The notes: generated by a model not told the origin, from the letters alone. Shown: positions 45,139 to 53,972, counted from the first letter of the stretch. The stretch: DNA of 64,000 nucleotides from an uncultured Victivallales bacterium (GCA_934644965.1 CAKUDG010000002.1:127463-191462); one strand, 5' to 3'. Numbers and translations: made by a program.

Positions 45139-46280
45139 CGTGTCTGCTCCTCTTTCTCCGGCTCCGGAGAGATGGCGAACGAGGATGTGCCGACTGACGG
45201 GAAAGCTCCAGAGACCGTACCGTCACAGCCCGTTTTCTCCGCATTTACGGTTTCCGGCTTCTTCCTTGGATCGCCAGATTCGTCTGAGAGTTCCTCCGGG
45301 ATCTCCTCACGACGGGAGGACAGCTCCGCAAAGACTCGATCCAGTTCTCCCCGTCCCACCCGGCAGGAAAGAATCTCTTTTCCTTCAGCGAAGGCAAGGG
45401 CGCAGGCCCGGGCAAGGATTTCCTCTCCGCTTTTCCCGGGGAAACGTGCCAGGCGGATTCCCGTCCCGCAACCTGAAGAGGGCGTAAAAAACTGCACTCT
45501 CCCCTCTAATTTCAGTGATCCCGAAGAGGGAAAAACAGAGCTGAAAATGGCGGAAAGGACGTTTTCATCTCCGGAACCGGGAGCAAGGACCAGTTCCGCC
45601 GCTCCGTCTGTGGGGGAAAGCGCCCGGAATTCTTCCGTGGTCCCGTCAAAAACCTTGTGCCCGGAGGCAAGAACGGCCACGCGGTTGCAGACTGCGTCCA
45701 CTTCTTCAAGAATGTGGGTCGAAACGATGATCGCGCTCTTCCTGCGCATTTCCGATATCAGAGAGCGGATTTCCCGTTTCTGATTCGGATCCAGTCCATC
45801 CGTGGGTTCGTCTAAAATCAGGACTTCCGGTTCATGGAGAATCGCCTGCGCCAGACAGACACGTCTGCGGAAACCTTTGGAAAGAGATTCCAGTTCTTCT
45901 TCCAGAACACTGGAAAGCGAACAGCGCTCCACTGCCATGCCGATTTTTCTATGATGATCCCGACTGCTGATCCCGCGCATTGCCGCACAGTAGCGGAGAA
46001 AGGATTTCACGGTCATGGAGGAGGGCAGAGGAGCATTTTCCGGAAGATAGCCGATCCGCGATTTCGCAAGAACAGGATCTTCCGCCAGATCCGCCCCACA
46101 GACCAGCACCCGGCCTTCAAAATACGGCATGACTCCGCAGAGCATCCGCATCGTCGTTGTTTTTCCCGCCCCGTTCGGACCGATGAACCCGAGCACCTGA
46201 CCGCTTTCGACGGAAAGGGAAAGATCACTTACTGCAATCTTCTTCCCGTAACGTTTGGATATATGCTCCGCTGAAATCAT
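45135..46280 (-). CDS. ABC transporter ATPase (GldA-like)
   Basis: A 381-residue ATP-binding protein: Walker A GPNGAGKTTTMRML, signature LSKGFRRRVCLAQAI, Walker B VLILDEPTDGLDPNQ, and switch histidine IIVSTHILEEV. The C-terminal ~150 residues form the extra domain common in ABC-2 drug/lipid-type ATPases and end in a polar tail. It should energise the GldF-type permease encoded next and perhaps the separate permease encoded just upstream. No convincing Shine-Dalgarno lies before ATG 46280, although the family start (MISAEHISKRYG) fits this codon. Confidence 0.92.
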   Translation of the reverse strand: MISAEHISKRYGKKIAVSDLSLSVESGQVLGFIGPNGAGKTTTMRMLCGVMPYFEGRVLVCGADLAEDPVLAKSRIGYLPENAPLPSSMTVKSFLRYCAAMRGISSRDHHRKIGMAVERCSLSSVLEEELESLSKGFRRRVCLAQAILHEPEVLILDEPTDGLDPNQKREIRSLISEMRRKSAIIVSTHILEEVDAVCNRVAVLASGHKVFDGTTEEFRALSPTDGAAELVLAPGSGDENVLSAIFSSVFPSSGSLKLEGRVQFFTPSSGCGTGIRLARFPGKSGEEILARACALAFAEGKEILSCRVGRGELDRVFAELSSRREEIPEELSDESGDPRKKPETVNAEKTGCDGTVSGAFPSVGTSSFAISPEPEKEEQTR

Positions 46281-46343
46281 GTGTCGGTGGTCATTCTAGA
46301 TAAATTGTTGGAAATGAATAAAAAAAGATGGTTAAAAAATCTC

Positions 46344-47321
46344 CTAGCGGGAATCTTTCGCCAGCTCCCTGTCCTGAAACAGATACAGTGCCCATATCCC
46401 CCATATGGCAATGTAAATGAAAACATAAAGCAAACTCCACAGTAGATAGGAAAGCGGAATCTTCTGCAGATTCGCCAGTGCATCCGCCATCCAGAAATAC
46501 TGCCAGTTCGGAAGAAGCGCACGCAGAAACGAAGAGGTAAAACCTTCTCCAAACCACTGAGAAGCAAGATACTGGGATACCAGGCCCGTCAGGAAAAGAG
46601 CCAGGCAGATCAGCAGATTGGAGACAAATTCCAGACGGGTCGCCAGCGCAACCGCAATTGCACCCATAGTCCACACCGCCGGAAACAGCAGAAGCAGCGC
46701 CGGCGCAAGCTGGGAAATCGACATGAATTCTTCAGGGTCATATCCATGTTCTCCCAGAGCCGAAACCCGCATCAGATACAGAACCGCCGTCAGCACAGGC
46801 AGCCCGGCCAGCATCCCCCCGATCGCATTCGCGGAAAAGGAGGCCTGAGAAAAAAAGTTCCGCGCTCCCCCGTAAAGAGCCGCTGCAAATATCACTCCGA
46901 AGTACCAGGCCATCGCCGTATTGTCCAGCTGAAACTGGTCTTTCGCAATCAGAACCGAGGTCACGGTCGCACAGGAGCAGAGGAAGACGAATATGGAAAC
47001 TGCCGTAAGGATCCCGAGAATCTTTGAGAGAATAAAGGAAAAACGCGTCACAGGCTTGGACAGCAGAAGCAGAACTGTGCCGTTTTTCATCTCACGGCTG
47101 ATGGTGTGACCGGCACAGAGAACGGAGATGAAAAGACCGAAGAGAAGAGTCGTCGCCATGGAACTGTCCACCACCAGACGGATCTGCTTTCGGAAAACGA
47201 ACATGGCAAGCGTGGGAAAAAGTCCGATCATAACTAGCGCCGTGGCTAGCATCAGAAAGTAGATTGGTTCTCTCAAACTTTCCTTCAGCGTATTGCGCGC
47301 AAGCTGGTAAATACTGAACAC
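46344..47321 (-). CDS. ABC-2 type permease
   Basis: A 325-residue integral membrane protein with six predicted helices, including SSMATTLLFGLFISVLCAGH, SREMKNGTVLLLLSKPVTR (the cytoplasmic coupling region of NosY/ABC-2 permeases), ILSKILGILTAVSIFVFLCS and LSYLLWSLLYVFIYIAIWGI. It starts at GTG 47321 with AGGA 6 bp upstream. It is the first gene of the minus-strand operon, so the operon holds two ABC-2 permease modules and one ATPase. No clear promoter could be read upstream. Confidence 0.85.
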   Translation of the reverse strand: MFSIYQLARNTLKESLREPIYFLMLATALVMIGLFPTLAMFVFRKQIRLVVDSSMATTLLFGLFISVLCAGHTISREMKNGTVLLLLSKPVTRFSFILSKILGILTAVSIFVFLCSCATVTSVLIAKDQFQLDNTAMAWYFGVIFAAALYGGARNFFSQASFSANAIGGMLAGLPVLTAVLYLMRVSALGEHGYDPEEFMSISQLAPALLLLFPAVWTMGAIAVALATRLEFVSNLLICLALFLTGLVSQYLASQWFGEGFTSSFLRALLPNWQYFWMADALANLQKIPLSYLLWSLLYVFIYIAIWGIWALYLFQDRELAKDSR

Positions 47322-47737
47322 CGTAAATCCTTTCTTTGATTGGAATTGAAGGGTCTGCCGGAGAATAAAACAGTGGGAATGCTGGTGCTGGGGGGAAGGG
47401 ACTGTCTTTCTTTTAGTTCAGGAAGGAGATCAATGAAAAAAAGAATAATCCTCCTTGCTCATTTTCCCAGTATGATCTTGTTCCGATTCTCTGCTGTTTT
47501 TCCCCCCCTCTTCCCGGACTCTCCTGTCCTCTGGATTGAGTTTTTTTAATTTTTTTCTGATTTCTTTTCCCTTATGTATTCAGTTCCGTCTGATTGAGTT
47601 TCGTCATATCCGGCAGGAGCCGGAGTTCCGCTCCGGGGGATGCTGTCTTTATTTTTTTTACACTCCGCGTTTCATTTTTTTTCGTTTGGCCTGCAATTTT
47701 GTTCTGCCCGGGAGAAAGGACTCTGCGGGAGGGAAAA
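47322..47737. other. Intergenic region upstream of the ABC/Gld operon
   Basis: A 416-bp gap between two minus-strand genes. It holds a GC-rich hairpin CCGGAG-TTCCG-CTCCGG (47620-47636), long T tracts, and a short plus-strand ORF with a strong ribosome site (separate entry). No convincing promoter for the operon was found. Confidence 0.4.
47433..47549 (+). CDS. Possible 38-residue peptide with strong ribosome binding site
   Basis: An ATG preceded by GGAAGGAG with 4 bp spacing opens a short frame (MKKRIILLAHFPSMILFRF...) that ends at 47549. The peptide is basic then hydrophobic, like a small membrane peptide. It lies on the plus strand between minus-strand genes. Only the ribosome site and composition support it; it may be chance. 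Confidence 0.2.
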   Translation: MKKRIILLAHFPSMILFRFSAVFPPLFPDSPVLWIEFF

Positions 47738-48349
47738 TCAGTTGCCGGAAAGGGTGCTGCTTTTAGCTGTTTCCTCTGCAATTTTCCGATCAAGCGTTTC
47801 CTGATCCGCCTTCTGAGCAAGGTGATCGGCATAGAGTTTGCTCATTTTCGGATAATTCAGGATGTTTCCGAGCATCAGTGCATTGATTTTCCAGTTTTTA
47901 TCCGTGATCAGGGCGGTGTTGATCTTTTCTGGGACGGCTTTGTGATATCCTTCCGGGACAAAGGAATCATTGCCGAGGATGATTACGGTGGTCGGTCTCA
48001 TGAAGGCGATGAAACGGGAGAGATCCGCGCGCTTGATCTCAATGGCATTTCCTCGTTTCGGCGGAATGAACATGATGGGGTTTTTCGAGCCTTTCGCAGG
48101 AAGAAGAATGTAGGAAGCATTGCATTCCGTGCGGGCGATTTCCGCAAGTTTCCTGGGACTTTCGTAATTGGCTGTCACAATGAGAAACGGTACGGGATGA
48201 TGCGCCTTGTAATGCTGACGGTCCTGTGCGGGAAGATTTTCTCTGCCCGGACGGACATCTGCCTCTTCCGCCGCCGTCCCGCTGAATGTCAGCATAAAAC
48301 CGAGGGTGAGAAATACTGCCGCCGTCAGAGAAAAACGAGTGGTTTTCAT
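47738..48349 (-). CDS. Small secreted protein of unknown function
   Basis: A 203-residue protein with a clear signal peptide (MKTTRFSLTAAVFLTLGFML, cleavage near GTAAEEA). The mature part has alternating strands and helices: PVPFLIVTANYESPRKLAEI, ASYILLPAKGSKNP, FIAFMRPTTVIILGND and YPKMSKLYADHLAQKADQET. This looks like a single Rossmann-like periplasmic domain. I do not recognise the family. It is transcribed away from the formyltransferase-like gene across a 130-bp divergent gap. It has no operon partner. Confidence 0.7.
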   Translation of the reverse strand: MKTTRFSLTAAVFLTLGFMLTFSGTAAEEADVRPGRENLPAQDRQHYKAHHPVPFLIVTANYESPRKLAEIARTECNASYILLPAKGSKNPIMFIPPKRGNAIEIKRADLSRFIAFMRPTTVIILGNDSFVPEGYHKAVPEKINTALITDKNWKINALMLGNILNYPKMSKLYADHLAQKADQETLDRKIAEETAKSSTLSGN

Positions 48350-48413
48350 AAAATGAACTCCGTTATAAGTAAATTTTCATTGAAAAAAAGACTTCTTTTT
48401 TCTGTGTTTGGAC

Positions 48414-48441
48414 TTGCCGAATCGCAAACATTACATATTTT
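48414..48441 (+). promoter_or_regulatory. Candidate promoter of the formyltransferase-ydbH gene set
   Basis: TTGCCG (48414-48419), 16 bp, TATTTT (48436-48441), followed by TATACA that could serve as an alternative -10. The start would be about 30 bp before ATG 48480. Confidence 0.4.
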
Positions 48442-48479
48442 ATACATACTGACAGGATAATTCAAACGAAAGAACACGG

Positions 48480-49376
48480 ATGTTTAAAGTTTTTTTTGAA
48501 AGAAATGCCGATTTTGCCCGTGCCGCCCTTTTCCTGAGCGGGACGGGAACCAACGCAGTCAATCTGCTGACCCGTCTCAGAAACAACCCGGAAGCCCATT
48601 TCTGGCGGCCAGCCGTGATGGTTACGGATCGTCCGGAAAGCAGTGCAGCAAGAACTCTTGCAACCCGTTTTGATATTCCTCTGGTCGAATCGGACATTGC
48701 CGCTTTTTACCGCTCCTTCGGGAAAAAGAAAGTGTCCATTGCCGACGGGGAGGGCTGGCGGATCAGAGAACTCTGGACGGAGTCGCTCCGAGAAAAACTG
48801 GCACCGTTTCAGATCGATTTCGGCATCATGGCGGGATTCGTCCCTCTGACAAATATTGTGAAGGACTTCCCCTGCCTGAATGTGCATCCGGGTGATTTGA
48901 CGGTCGAGGAAGGCGGAAGAAGAATTTTTGCCGGACTTCACCGCATACCTGTCGAAAATGCGCTTCTGAAACAGGTCTGTTCCCTGCGCAGCAGTGTCAT
49001 TGTGGTTCAGCCTTTCACGCCCGGAGCTTCTGAAATGGATTCTGGGCCGGTCCTCGGAGTATCGGCTCCCGTTCCGCTCGACTGGGATGGGGTCTCTCCT
49101 GAGGAACTCGCAGCCGCTGCCGAACGGAGAAAAGCGTTGACTCGTGAACAGATCGCTTCGGATCCCCTGGCACGAGTCGCTGAAAAAAATCTGGAACGCC
49201 TGAAAACGCAAGGAGACTGGGTTGTCTTTCCTCCCGTCGTCAACGATTTCGCCGCGGGAAAGTTCCTCTCCGACGAACAGGGCAGACTTTTCCGGATTGG
49301 GGAAGACGGCGTCCCTGTTCATGTGAAAACAGTGGAGTATTTCCCGGATGGGACAGTTTTCCCGAGGTGTCTGTGA
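48480..49376 (+). CDS. Formyltransferase-fold protein (PurN-like)
   Basis: A 298-residue protein with the formyl_trans_N fold. The start LFLSGTGTNAVNLLTRL corresponds to the phosphate-binding loop of PurN (LISGxGSN). FGIMAGFVPLTNIVKDFP leads to CLNVHPGDL, where Asn and His match the catalytic pair. EMDSGPVLG carries an Asp corresponding to the third catalytic residue. All three catalytic positions therefore look preserved. It is about 90 residues longer than PurN, with a C-terminal region that is not obviously part of the fold, and the HPSLLP loop is altered to HPGDLT. It lies 16 bp before ydbH, not in a purine operon, so its substrate may not be GAR. Confidence 0.7.
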   Translation: MFKVFFERNADFARAALFLSGTGTNAVNLLTRLRNNPEAHFWRPAVMVTDRPESSAARTLATRFDIPLVESDIAAFYRSFGKKKVSIADGEGWRIRELWTESLREKLAPFQIDFGIMAGFVPLTNIVKDFPCLNVHPGDLTVEEGGRRIFAGLHRIPVENALLKQVCSLRSSVIVVQPFTPGASEMDSGPVLGVSAPVPLDWDGVSPEELAAAAERRKALTREQIASDPLARVAEKNLERLKTQGDWVVFPPVVNDFAAGKFLSDEQGRLFRIGEDGVPVHVKTVEYFPDGTVFPRCL

Positions 49377-49392
49377 AGAGGTGTCTGTGGAT

Positions 49393-52362
49393 ATGAGTGC
49401 CGGTAAGAAAAAGTCGGATCATGGGCGCAATGATTGCAATAATCATCCTGCGGAACAGCGCCCTGAGCGCAATGAAGAAAATTTGAAGACGGAAAATGCT
49501 TCAGACGCTTTGGCGCCTTCCGCAGCGGGAACGTCTCAGACAGTTCCGAACTGTATGCCGGGACACAGGAATAAAAACACTTCCGTGAAAAAAGATGGAT
49601 GCCTTCGTCGGATCGGATGTGTCGGCGGCTGTGCAATTCTCATGTCTTTGATCACGGTGTTTTCCGTGCTGGCTCTGCTGACGGTGGTGTTTTTACCTGC
49701 CGGGGTGGAGAAACAGGTGAACCGTCTGCTTGCTGAAATGTCTGAAAACGGGGCGATGAACATGGTGGTCAAACGCATCGGCCTTTTCCGGACGGATTTG
49801 TCGTTTGACGTGGTCCGCAACAATCCTGTTGCGGCGAATGACCCCGTCCCCCGCGGGAACGACAGCGTAATGACCGTTGAATCCTGCACCATCGCCTATC
49901 ATCCGCTGGCTCTTTTGAGAGGCCGGATTGATTCCGTCCGTCTGCGTGGAGTGAACATCCTTGCGGAAATGGATTCCGGCACTCCGGCGATTCCTTTTCT
50001 TCAGGTTCTGAAAACCCGTTCCAGTGATCTTGCGGAGGGGGATCAGGAGTCAACGGATCCGCCGCAGGAAGCTTTGAAAGCAGGAACAGAAAACGCAGCC
50101 GTTCTTCCGGATCTGGAAAAAACCATTCCTTTTGAACTCGGACTTCTTTCCGTTCAGGGAAATGTCAGTCTGCGCCTGGGCAAGGAAATGGCTGTGCTCC
50201 CGTTTGAATGGGAAGCCTTCCCGGACAGAGAGAAAGGATGGAACCGGATCGCTTTTGACGGGAAAATCTCCATATCCGGCAACCGTCTGTCTCTGAACGG
50301 AGTCTGTGACCTTCCCGCCGGAACCGTCTCCGGCAGGGCCGGCGCCGCTGTGGATACGGATTTCCTTCCCTATGCGCTTCGCGGCACCCTGCCGCGTGAA
50401 CTGCATGGAAGTCTGAACTTCGGAAGCGAATATGTCTATGATTTGAACCGAAACCGCATTCTGAGCTTTTCCGGCGGGGGAGCGCTGGATCTGAAAATGG
50501 ATGCCGGAGTGTGGAGCGTGAACTGCAGACCGGAATTTTCGTTTGACGGAAATGAGGAACGCGTCTCCTTTTCTCTGGCCGGATTTTCCGGACGCTGGCA
50601 GGAGATGGATCTGGCACTGGATTCTCTTCAGCTGCACTGTCTTCCTTCCGGGAAGGCTCTGGAGGGAGAAGGCGTTTTCAGAATCGGGGAGAACGCTCCC
50701 TTCAAGGCGTCCTGTTCTCTCAGGGGGGAACAGGATGGACTCTGGAAATTCCATTTGGCCCTGCCTGGAACGGGGAAGGGATCAGCAGGCGCCTCCTCTT
50801 CTACTGTGCCTCCTCTCCGGGAAATTCTTCTGCCCGGAATTCGTTTGTCCTGTACTGCGCCGGAACTGCGCCTGGATGCGGAATTCGGAGCGGGGAAGGA
50901 GATCCGTTTCCGTGCGGAGGGGACTTCCGGCGCCTTGACTGTAAATACGGATTTTGCTCAAATTCAGGCTGGATCTCTTGCACTGACGGCGGAAGGGACT
51001 CCGGAAAAATTTACCGGACGTTTCGCCATGAAAAACTGCCTGATTGCCGCGGAAGGTGTGGGGGCGGAAATCAGTCTCCCTGAAACGGTGCTGGAAACGG
51101 CGTTTTCGGAGCAGCTGTTCCGTTCGCGTCTTTCCTGCGTATCTGCATCGGCGGCTCTGCCTTCGCAGAAACTTTCTGTGAATGGGATCTCCTTGGATTT
51201 CCCGTTTGTCTGGCCGTCTCCGGCAGAGGGAAAAACGGCTGAAACCGGTTCCGTGAAAATCGGCGATGTCCTTTACGACGGGAAATCCGCCGGATTGGTG
51301 GAGGCAGAAATCGCCTTTGAAAACGAACATCTTCTGCTGACGGGGAAGGGGAGTGCGCTCTCACTGCATTTCGACTTCGCTTCAGACTGCGCTCCATTCG
51401 CACCGGGGGGACTGACCGTTTCCAGCACTCTGAATTTTCCGGAACAGTCTTTCACCAATACGCTCGGGCTGGCCGCTTTCCTTCCTGCTCTGGAGGAGTT
51501 CGGAGCAGATCTTTCGGGCAAGATGTCTCTTTCTGCGCAATATGACATCACCCCGTCCGGCTCCTTCGGAACTGCCTCCTTCCGTCTGAAGGACGGGGAA
51601 CTTCTGATGAAGAAGAACAATCTCTCCGTTTCCGGTTTGAGAATTTCTTTTGAACTGCCCCGTCTGCCGGAACTTGTCAGCCGCGCGAATCAGTCCATTT
51701 CCTTCCGGGAACTGAAATGCGATCAGGTGAAGATGGATTCCGCTTTTATCCGTTACCGGATGGAGTCCCCGAGCGTCTGGTATCTGGAAAGCGCGCTGAT
51801 GAACTGGTGCGGGGGAAAGGTGCGTCTGGAATCGACTCGCCTGGCTCCGGACAGCCGGAGAACTCCGATCACGCTGCATTGCGACAGGGTGGATCTGATT
51901 CAGTTTCTTGAACAGCTTGGTGTTCTTCAGAGTGGAACAGGCACGGGCGGCCGGATCAGCGGAACCATCCCCGTGGTCCTCAGAAATGGAGAAATCATTT
52001 TCAGAGACGGCTTTCTGTATTCCACTCCCGGTGAAGAAGGCTCTGTCAAGCTCCTCCTTTCCAAAACCATTTCGGAAAATGCCGCTGCCGACGCCTCTTT
52101 CCAGATGACGGAGGACGCCCTGCGCGATTTCATCTACTCCTGGGCCAGAATCCAGGTCGATTCCGAGGCCGGACTCCTGAAACTGAAGCTCCAGCTGAAC
52201 GGGAAACCCGCCAAGCCTCTCTACTATGAACATAACGGGCAGACTTTCGTCAAAACCACCATCCCGCACAATTATCAGGGGTTCCAGCTCGATTTGAACG
52301 TGTCTCTGCCTCTTTCCGAAACGTTGCGCATCATGAACAACTTAAATTCCCATTTGCAATGA
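49393..52362 (+). CDS. ydbH: YdbH-family intermembrane phospholipid transport protein
   Basis: A 989-residue AsmA-like bridge protein. A polar ~70-residue cytoplasmic tail precedes one membrane helix (ILMSLITVFSVLALLTVVFL). A long beta-rich periplasmic region of repeated short amphipathic strands follows, as in TamB/YhdP/YdbH. The C-terminal part with NKNN-like KKNNLSVSGLRISFELPRLP, SFRELKCDQVKMDSAFIRYR and GGRISGTIPVVLRNGEIIFR resembles the YdbH C-terminus. In E. coli YdbH helps move phospholipid to the outer membrane. The identity is reinforced by the next two genes, ynbE- and ydbL-like, in the same order as in E. coli. Start 49393 has AAGAGG 11 bp upstream; ATG 49348 would overlap the previous gene by 29 bp. 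Confidence 0.85.
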   Translation: MSAGKKKSDHGRNDCNNHPAEQRPERNEENLKTENASDALAPSAAGTSQTVPNCMPGHRNKNTSVKKDGCLRRIGCVGGCAILMSLITVFSVLALLTVVFLPAGVEKQVNRLLAEMSENGAMNMVVKRIGLFRTDLSFDVVRNNPVAANDPVPRGNDSVMTVESCTIAYHPLALLRGRIDSVRLRGVNILAEMDSGTPAIPFLQVLKTRSSDLAEGDQESTDPPQEALKAGTENAAVLPDLEKTIPFELGLLSVQGNVSLRLGKEMAVLPFEWEAFPDREKGWNRIAFDGKISISGNRLSLNGVCDLPAGTVSGRAGAAVDTDFLPYALRGTLPRELHGSLNFGSEYVYDLNRNRILSFSGGGALDLKMDAGVWSVNCRPEFSFDGNEERVSFSLAGFSGRWQEMDLALDSLQLHCLPSGKALEGEGVFRIGENAPFKASCSLRGEQDGLWKFHLALPGTGKGSAGASSSTVPPLREILLPGIRLSCTAPELRLDAEFGAGKEIRFRAEGTSGALTVNTDFAQIQAGSLALTAEGTPEKFTGRFAMKNCLIAAEGVGAEISLPETVLETAFSEQLFRSRLSCVSASAALPSQKLSVNGISLDFPFVWPSPAEGKTAETGSVKIGDVLYDGKSAGLVEAEIAFENEHLLLTGKGSALSLHFDFASDCAPFAPGGLTVSSTLNFPEQSFTNTLGLAAFLPALEEFGADLSGKMSLSAQYDITPSGSFGTASFRLKDGELLMKKNNLSVSGLRISFELPRLPELVSRANQSISFRELKCDQVKMDSAFIRYRMESPSVWYLESALMNWCGGKVRLESTRLAPDSRRTPITLHCDRVDLIQFLEQLGVLQSGTGTGGRISGTIPVVLRNGEIIFRDGFLYSTPGEEGSVKLLLSKTISENAAADASFQMTEDALRDFIYSWARIQVDSEAGLLKLKLQLNGKPAKPLYYEHNGQTFVKTTIPHNYQGFQLDLNVSLPLSETLRIMNNLNSHLQ

Positions 52363-52400
52363 TTTTTCCGTATAAAAAAACAAAGAAAGGACGGCACATC

Positions 52401-52601
52401 ATGAAAAAACTCTTTTTCTCCGCCGCATCGGTCTTTGGAGTCCTGCTCCTCTGCTCCGCGTGCTTCAATATCAAAACGGAAAACGAAATCAAGCCGATTG
52501 AAGTCAAACCCATTCATATCACCATCGACATCAATGTGAAGATCGACAAGGCACTTGATGATTTCTTCGGGGATATTGATGAAGAACAGACTGCCATGTA
52601 A
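52401..52601 (+). CDS. ynbE: YnbE-like small lipoprotein
   Basis: A 66-residue protein: MKKLFFSAASVFGVLLLCSA then the acylated Cys21, a lipobox with an unusual Cys at -3. The mature part holds PIEVKPIHITIDINVKIDKA, the same beta-strand stretch (PITIxxNVKI) that defines YnbE. In E. coli YnbE is an outer-membrane lipoprotein that joins YdbH by beta-strand pairing to complete the lipid bridge. GAAAGG lies 10 bp before the ATG, 38 bp after ydbH. Confidence 0.85.
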   Translation: MKKLFFSAASVFGVLLLCSACFNIKTENEIKPIEVKPIHITIDINVKIDKALDDFFGDIDEEQTAM

Positions 52602-52627
52602 ACAATCTTCCCACTCTTTTTTTCCAA

Positions 52628-52644
52628 AGGAATCGCGGATTCCT
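52628..52644. other. Stem-loop in the ynbE-ydbL gap
   Basis: AGGAATC-GCG-GATTCCT is a perfect 7-bp stem 26 bp after the ynbE stop. The gap to ydbL (238 bp) is unusually long for this set. The hairpin has no U-run, so it may be a processing or stability element rather than a terminator. Confidence 0.5.
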
Positions 52645-52839
52645 GAGAACAACTTATGGAGGATGGGACAGCTCCTTTTGCACAAATACCGCAAAGAAGC
52701 CTGAAAAAAAAAAGAAAACAGTTCATCATCCGGGGCACATGATATTCAGACCCGTCCGTCTTCTGAAAAAAAAGTTTTTCAAAGCGCTGATGGAAAATCT
52801 GAACTCCATACAGCCAAAACACTAAAAGGAGTATAAAAA

Positions 52840-53226
52840 ATGAAAAAGATGATCAGAGTGTTTCTTTCCGTTTTGATTTTTGCTTCCTGCTTTTCCGCCG
52901 TCCAGGGTGCGGATGCAAAAACACTCAAGAAAAACATGAAGGAACGTCTTACGAAAATTGCGGATCTGAAAAAACGGGGAATTGTCGGTGAAGACAACAA
53001 AGGCTATCTCGCACCGGTGGAACAGACTCTGAATGAAGCCGATGCCGCGCTTGTCAAGGCGGAAAACGCCGATCGGAAAACCATTTATACCGCCATCGGG
53101 AAACAGCAGGGGGCTTCTGCTGAAGATGTTGGAAAACGGCGTGCGATAAGACTTTCCAACCTGGCGTTTCCAGGCACATACGTCATGGACGAAACCGGGA
53201 AATGGGTGAAGAAAGAAAAGAAGTAA
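52840..53226 (+). CDS. ydbL: YdbL-family (DUF1318) periplasmic protein
   Basis: A 128-residue exported protein: signal peptide VFLSVLIFASCFSAVQG, then a mature domain with KKRGIVGEDNKGYLAPVEQT, QGASAEDVGKRRAIRLSNLA and PGTYVMDETGKWVKK. These match the YdbL landmarks (G-RVGE-x-GYLAPV, a central helix, PG-x-Y-V-x-x-x-GKW). In E. coli YdbL modulates the YdbH-YnbE complex. AAAGGAG lies 8 bp before the ATG. Separated from ynbE by 238 bp with a stem-loop, so it may have its own promoter or be differentially processed. Confidence 0.88.
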   Translation: MKKMIRVFLSVLIFASCFSAVQGADAKTLKKNMKERLTKIADLKKRGIVGEDNKGYLAPVEQTLNEADAALVKAENADRKTIYTAIGKQQGASAEDVGKRRAIRLSNLAFPGTYVMDETGKWVKKEKK

Positions 53227-53429
53227 TCCATTGTTTTTTTCTACCCCTTGCGCATGCGCTTCTTTCCCCGGAGAAGGGAAAAGAAGAAAAAAGGTTTAGA
53301 CAGAAAATTCGTTTTCCCCTGTTTTTTTGCATCCGCAGTCTTTCCGAGGAATCTGTTTCACGCTAGGAAAAGCAGAAAGCAAGCTTGTCCGGACAGATTT
53401 TTTTCACCTTCTGGCGGGGGAAAAACACA

Positions 53430-53972
53430 ATGAAACGGATGGAGACGAACAATAAGATGAATGCAACGATTCAAATTCTTTCTGTGAAGACGGAGGAGGG
53501 CCTCCGGCAGATTGCCGGACTGGCCTCCTCCATCTGGGCGGAGGCCTATGCTGAGATCCTGACAAAGGAACAGATTGACTATATGTTGAAGATGATGTAT
53601 GATCTTCCGGTGCTGAAACACGAAATGGAAGAGGAGGACATGCAGTTCCGTCTGATCTGCGACGGAGATGTTCCGGTCGGATTTTTCGCGTATGCCCCTT
53701 ACCCCGGGAAGCCCGGCGCCGTGAAACTTCACAAGCTGTATCTGGACTCTACCTACCATGGGCGGGGAATCGGGAGTCTTGCTCTGCGCTATGTCTCCGA
53801 TGCCTGCAGAGAGGCAGGATACAAGACCCTTTATCTGAACGTGAACAAGCAGAATGCCAGAGCCTTGAAAGCCTATGAACGGAACGGCTTTGTCTGCTGT
53901 GAAAAAGTGGTTAATGACATCGGGAACGGTTTCGTGATGGATGATTTCGTCATGAAAAAAGTCCTGAAATGA
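53430..53972 (+). CDS. GNAT-family N-acetyltransferase
   Basis: A 180-residue acetyltransferase from ATG 53430 (GGGGGA 9 bp upstream). Acetyl-CoA binding motif A is LHKLYLDSTYHGRGIGSLAL, with the pyrophosphate loop HGRGIG. Motif B is LYLNVNKQNARALKAYERNGF. It transfers acetyl from acetyl-CoA to an amine of unknown identity. The closest general type is RimI/YhhY-like small GNATs. The stop codon lies inside the loop of a perfect 11-bp inverted repeat (53951-53984). Confidence 0.88.
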   Translation: MKRMETNNKMNATIQILSVKTEEGLRQIAGLASSIWAEAYAEILTKEQIDYMLKMMYDLPVLKHEMEEEDMQFRLICDGDVPVGFFAYAPYPGKPGAVKLHKLYLDSTYHGRGIGSLALRYVSDACREAGYKTLYLNVNKQNARALKAYERNGFVCCEKVVNDIGNGFVMDDFVMKKVLK

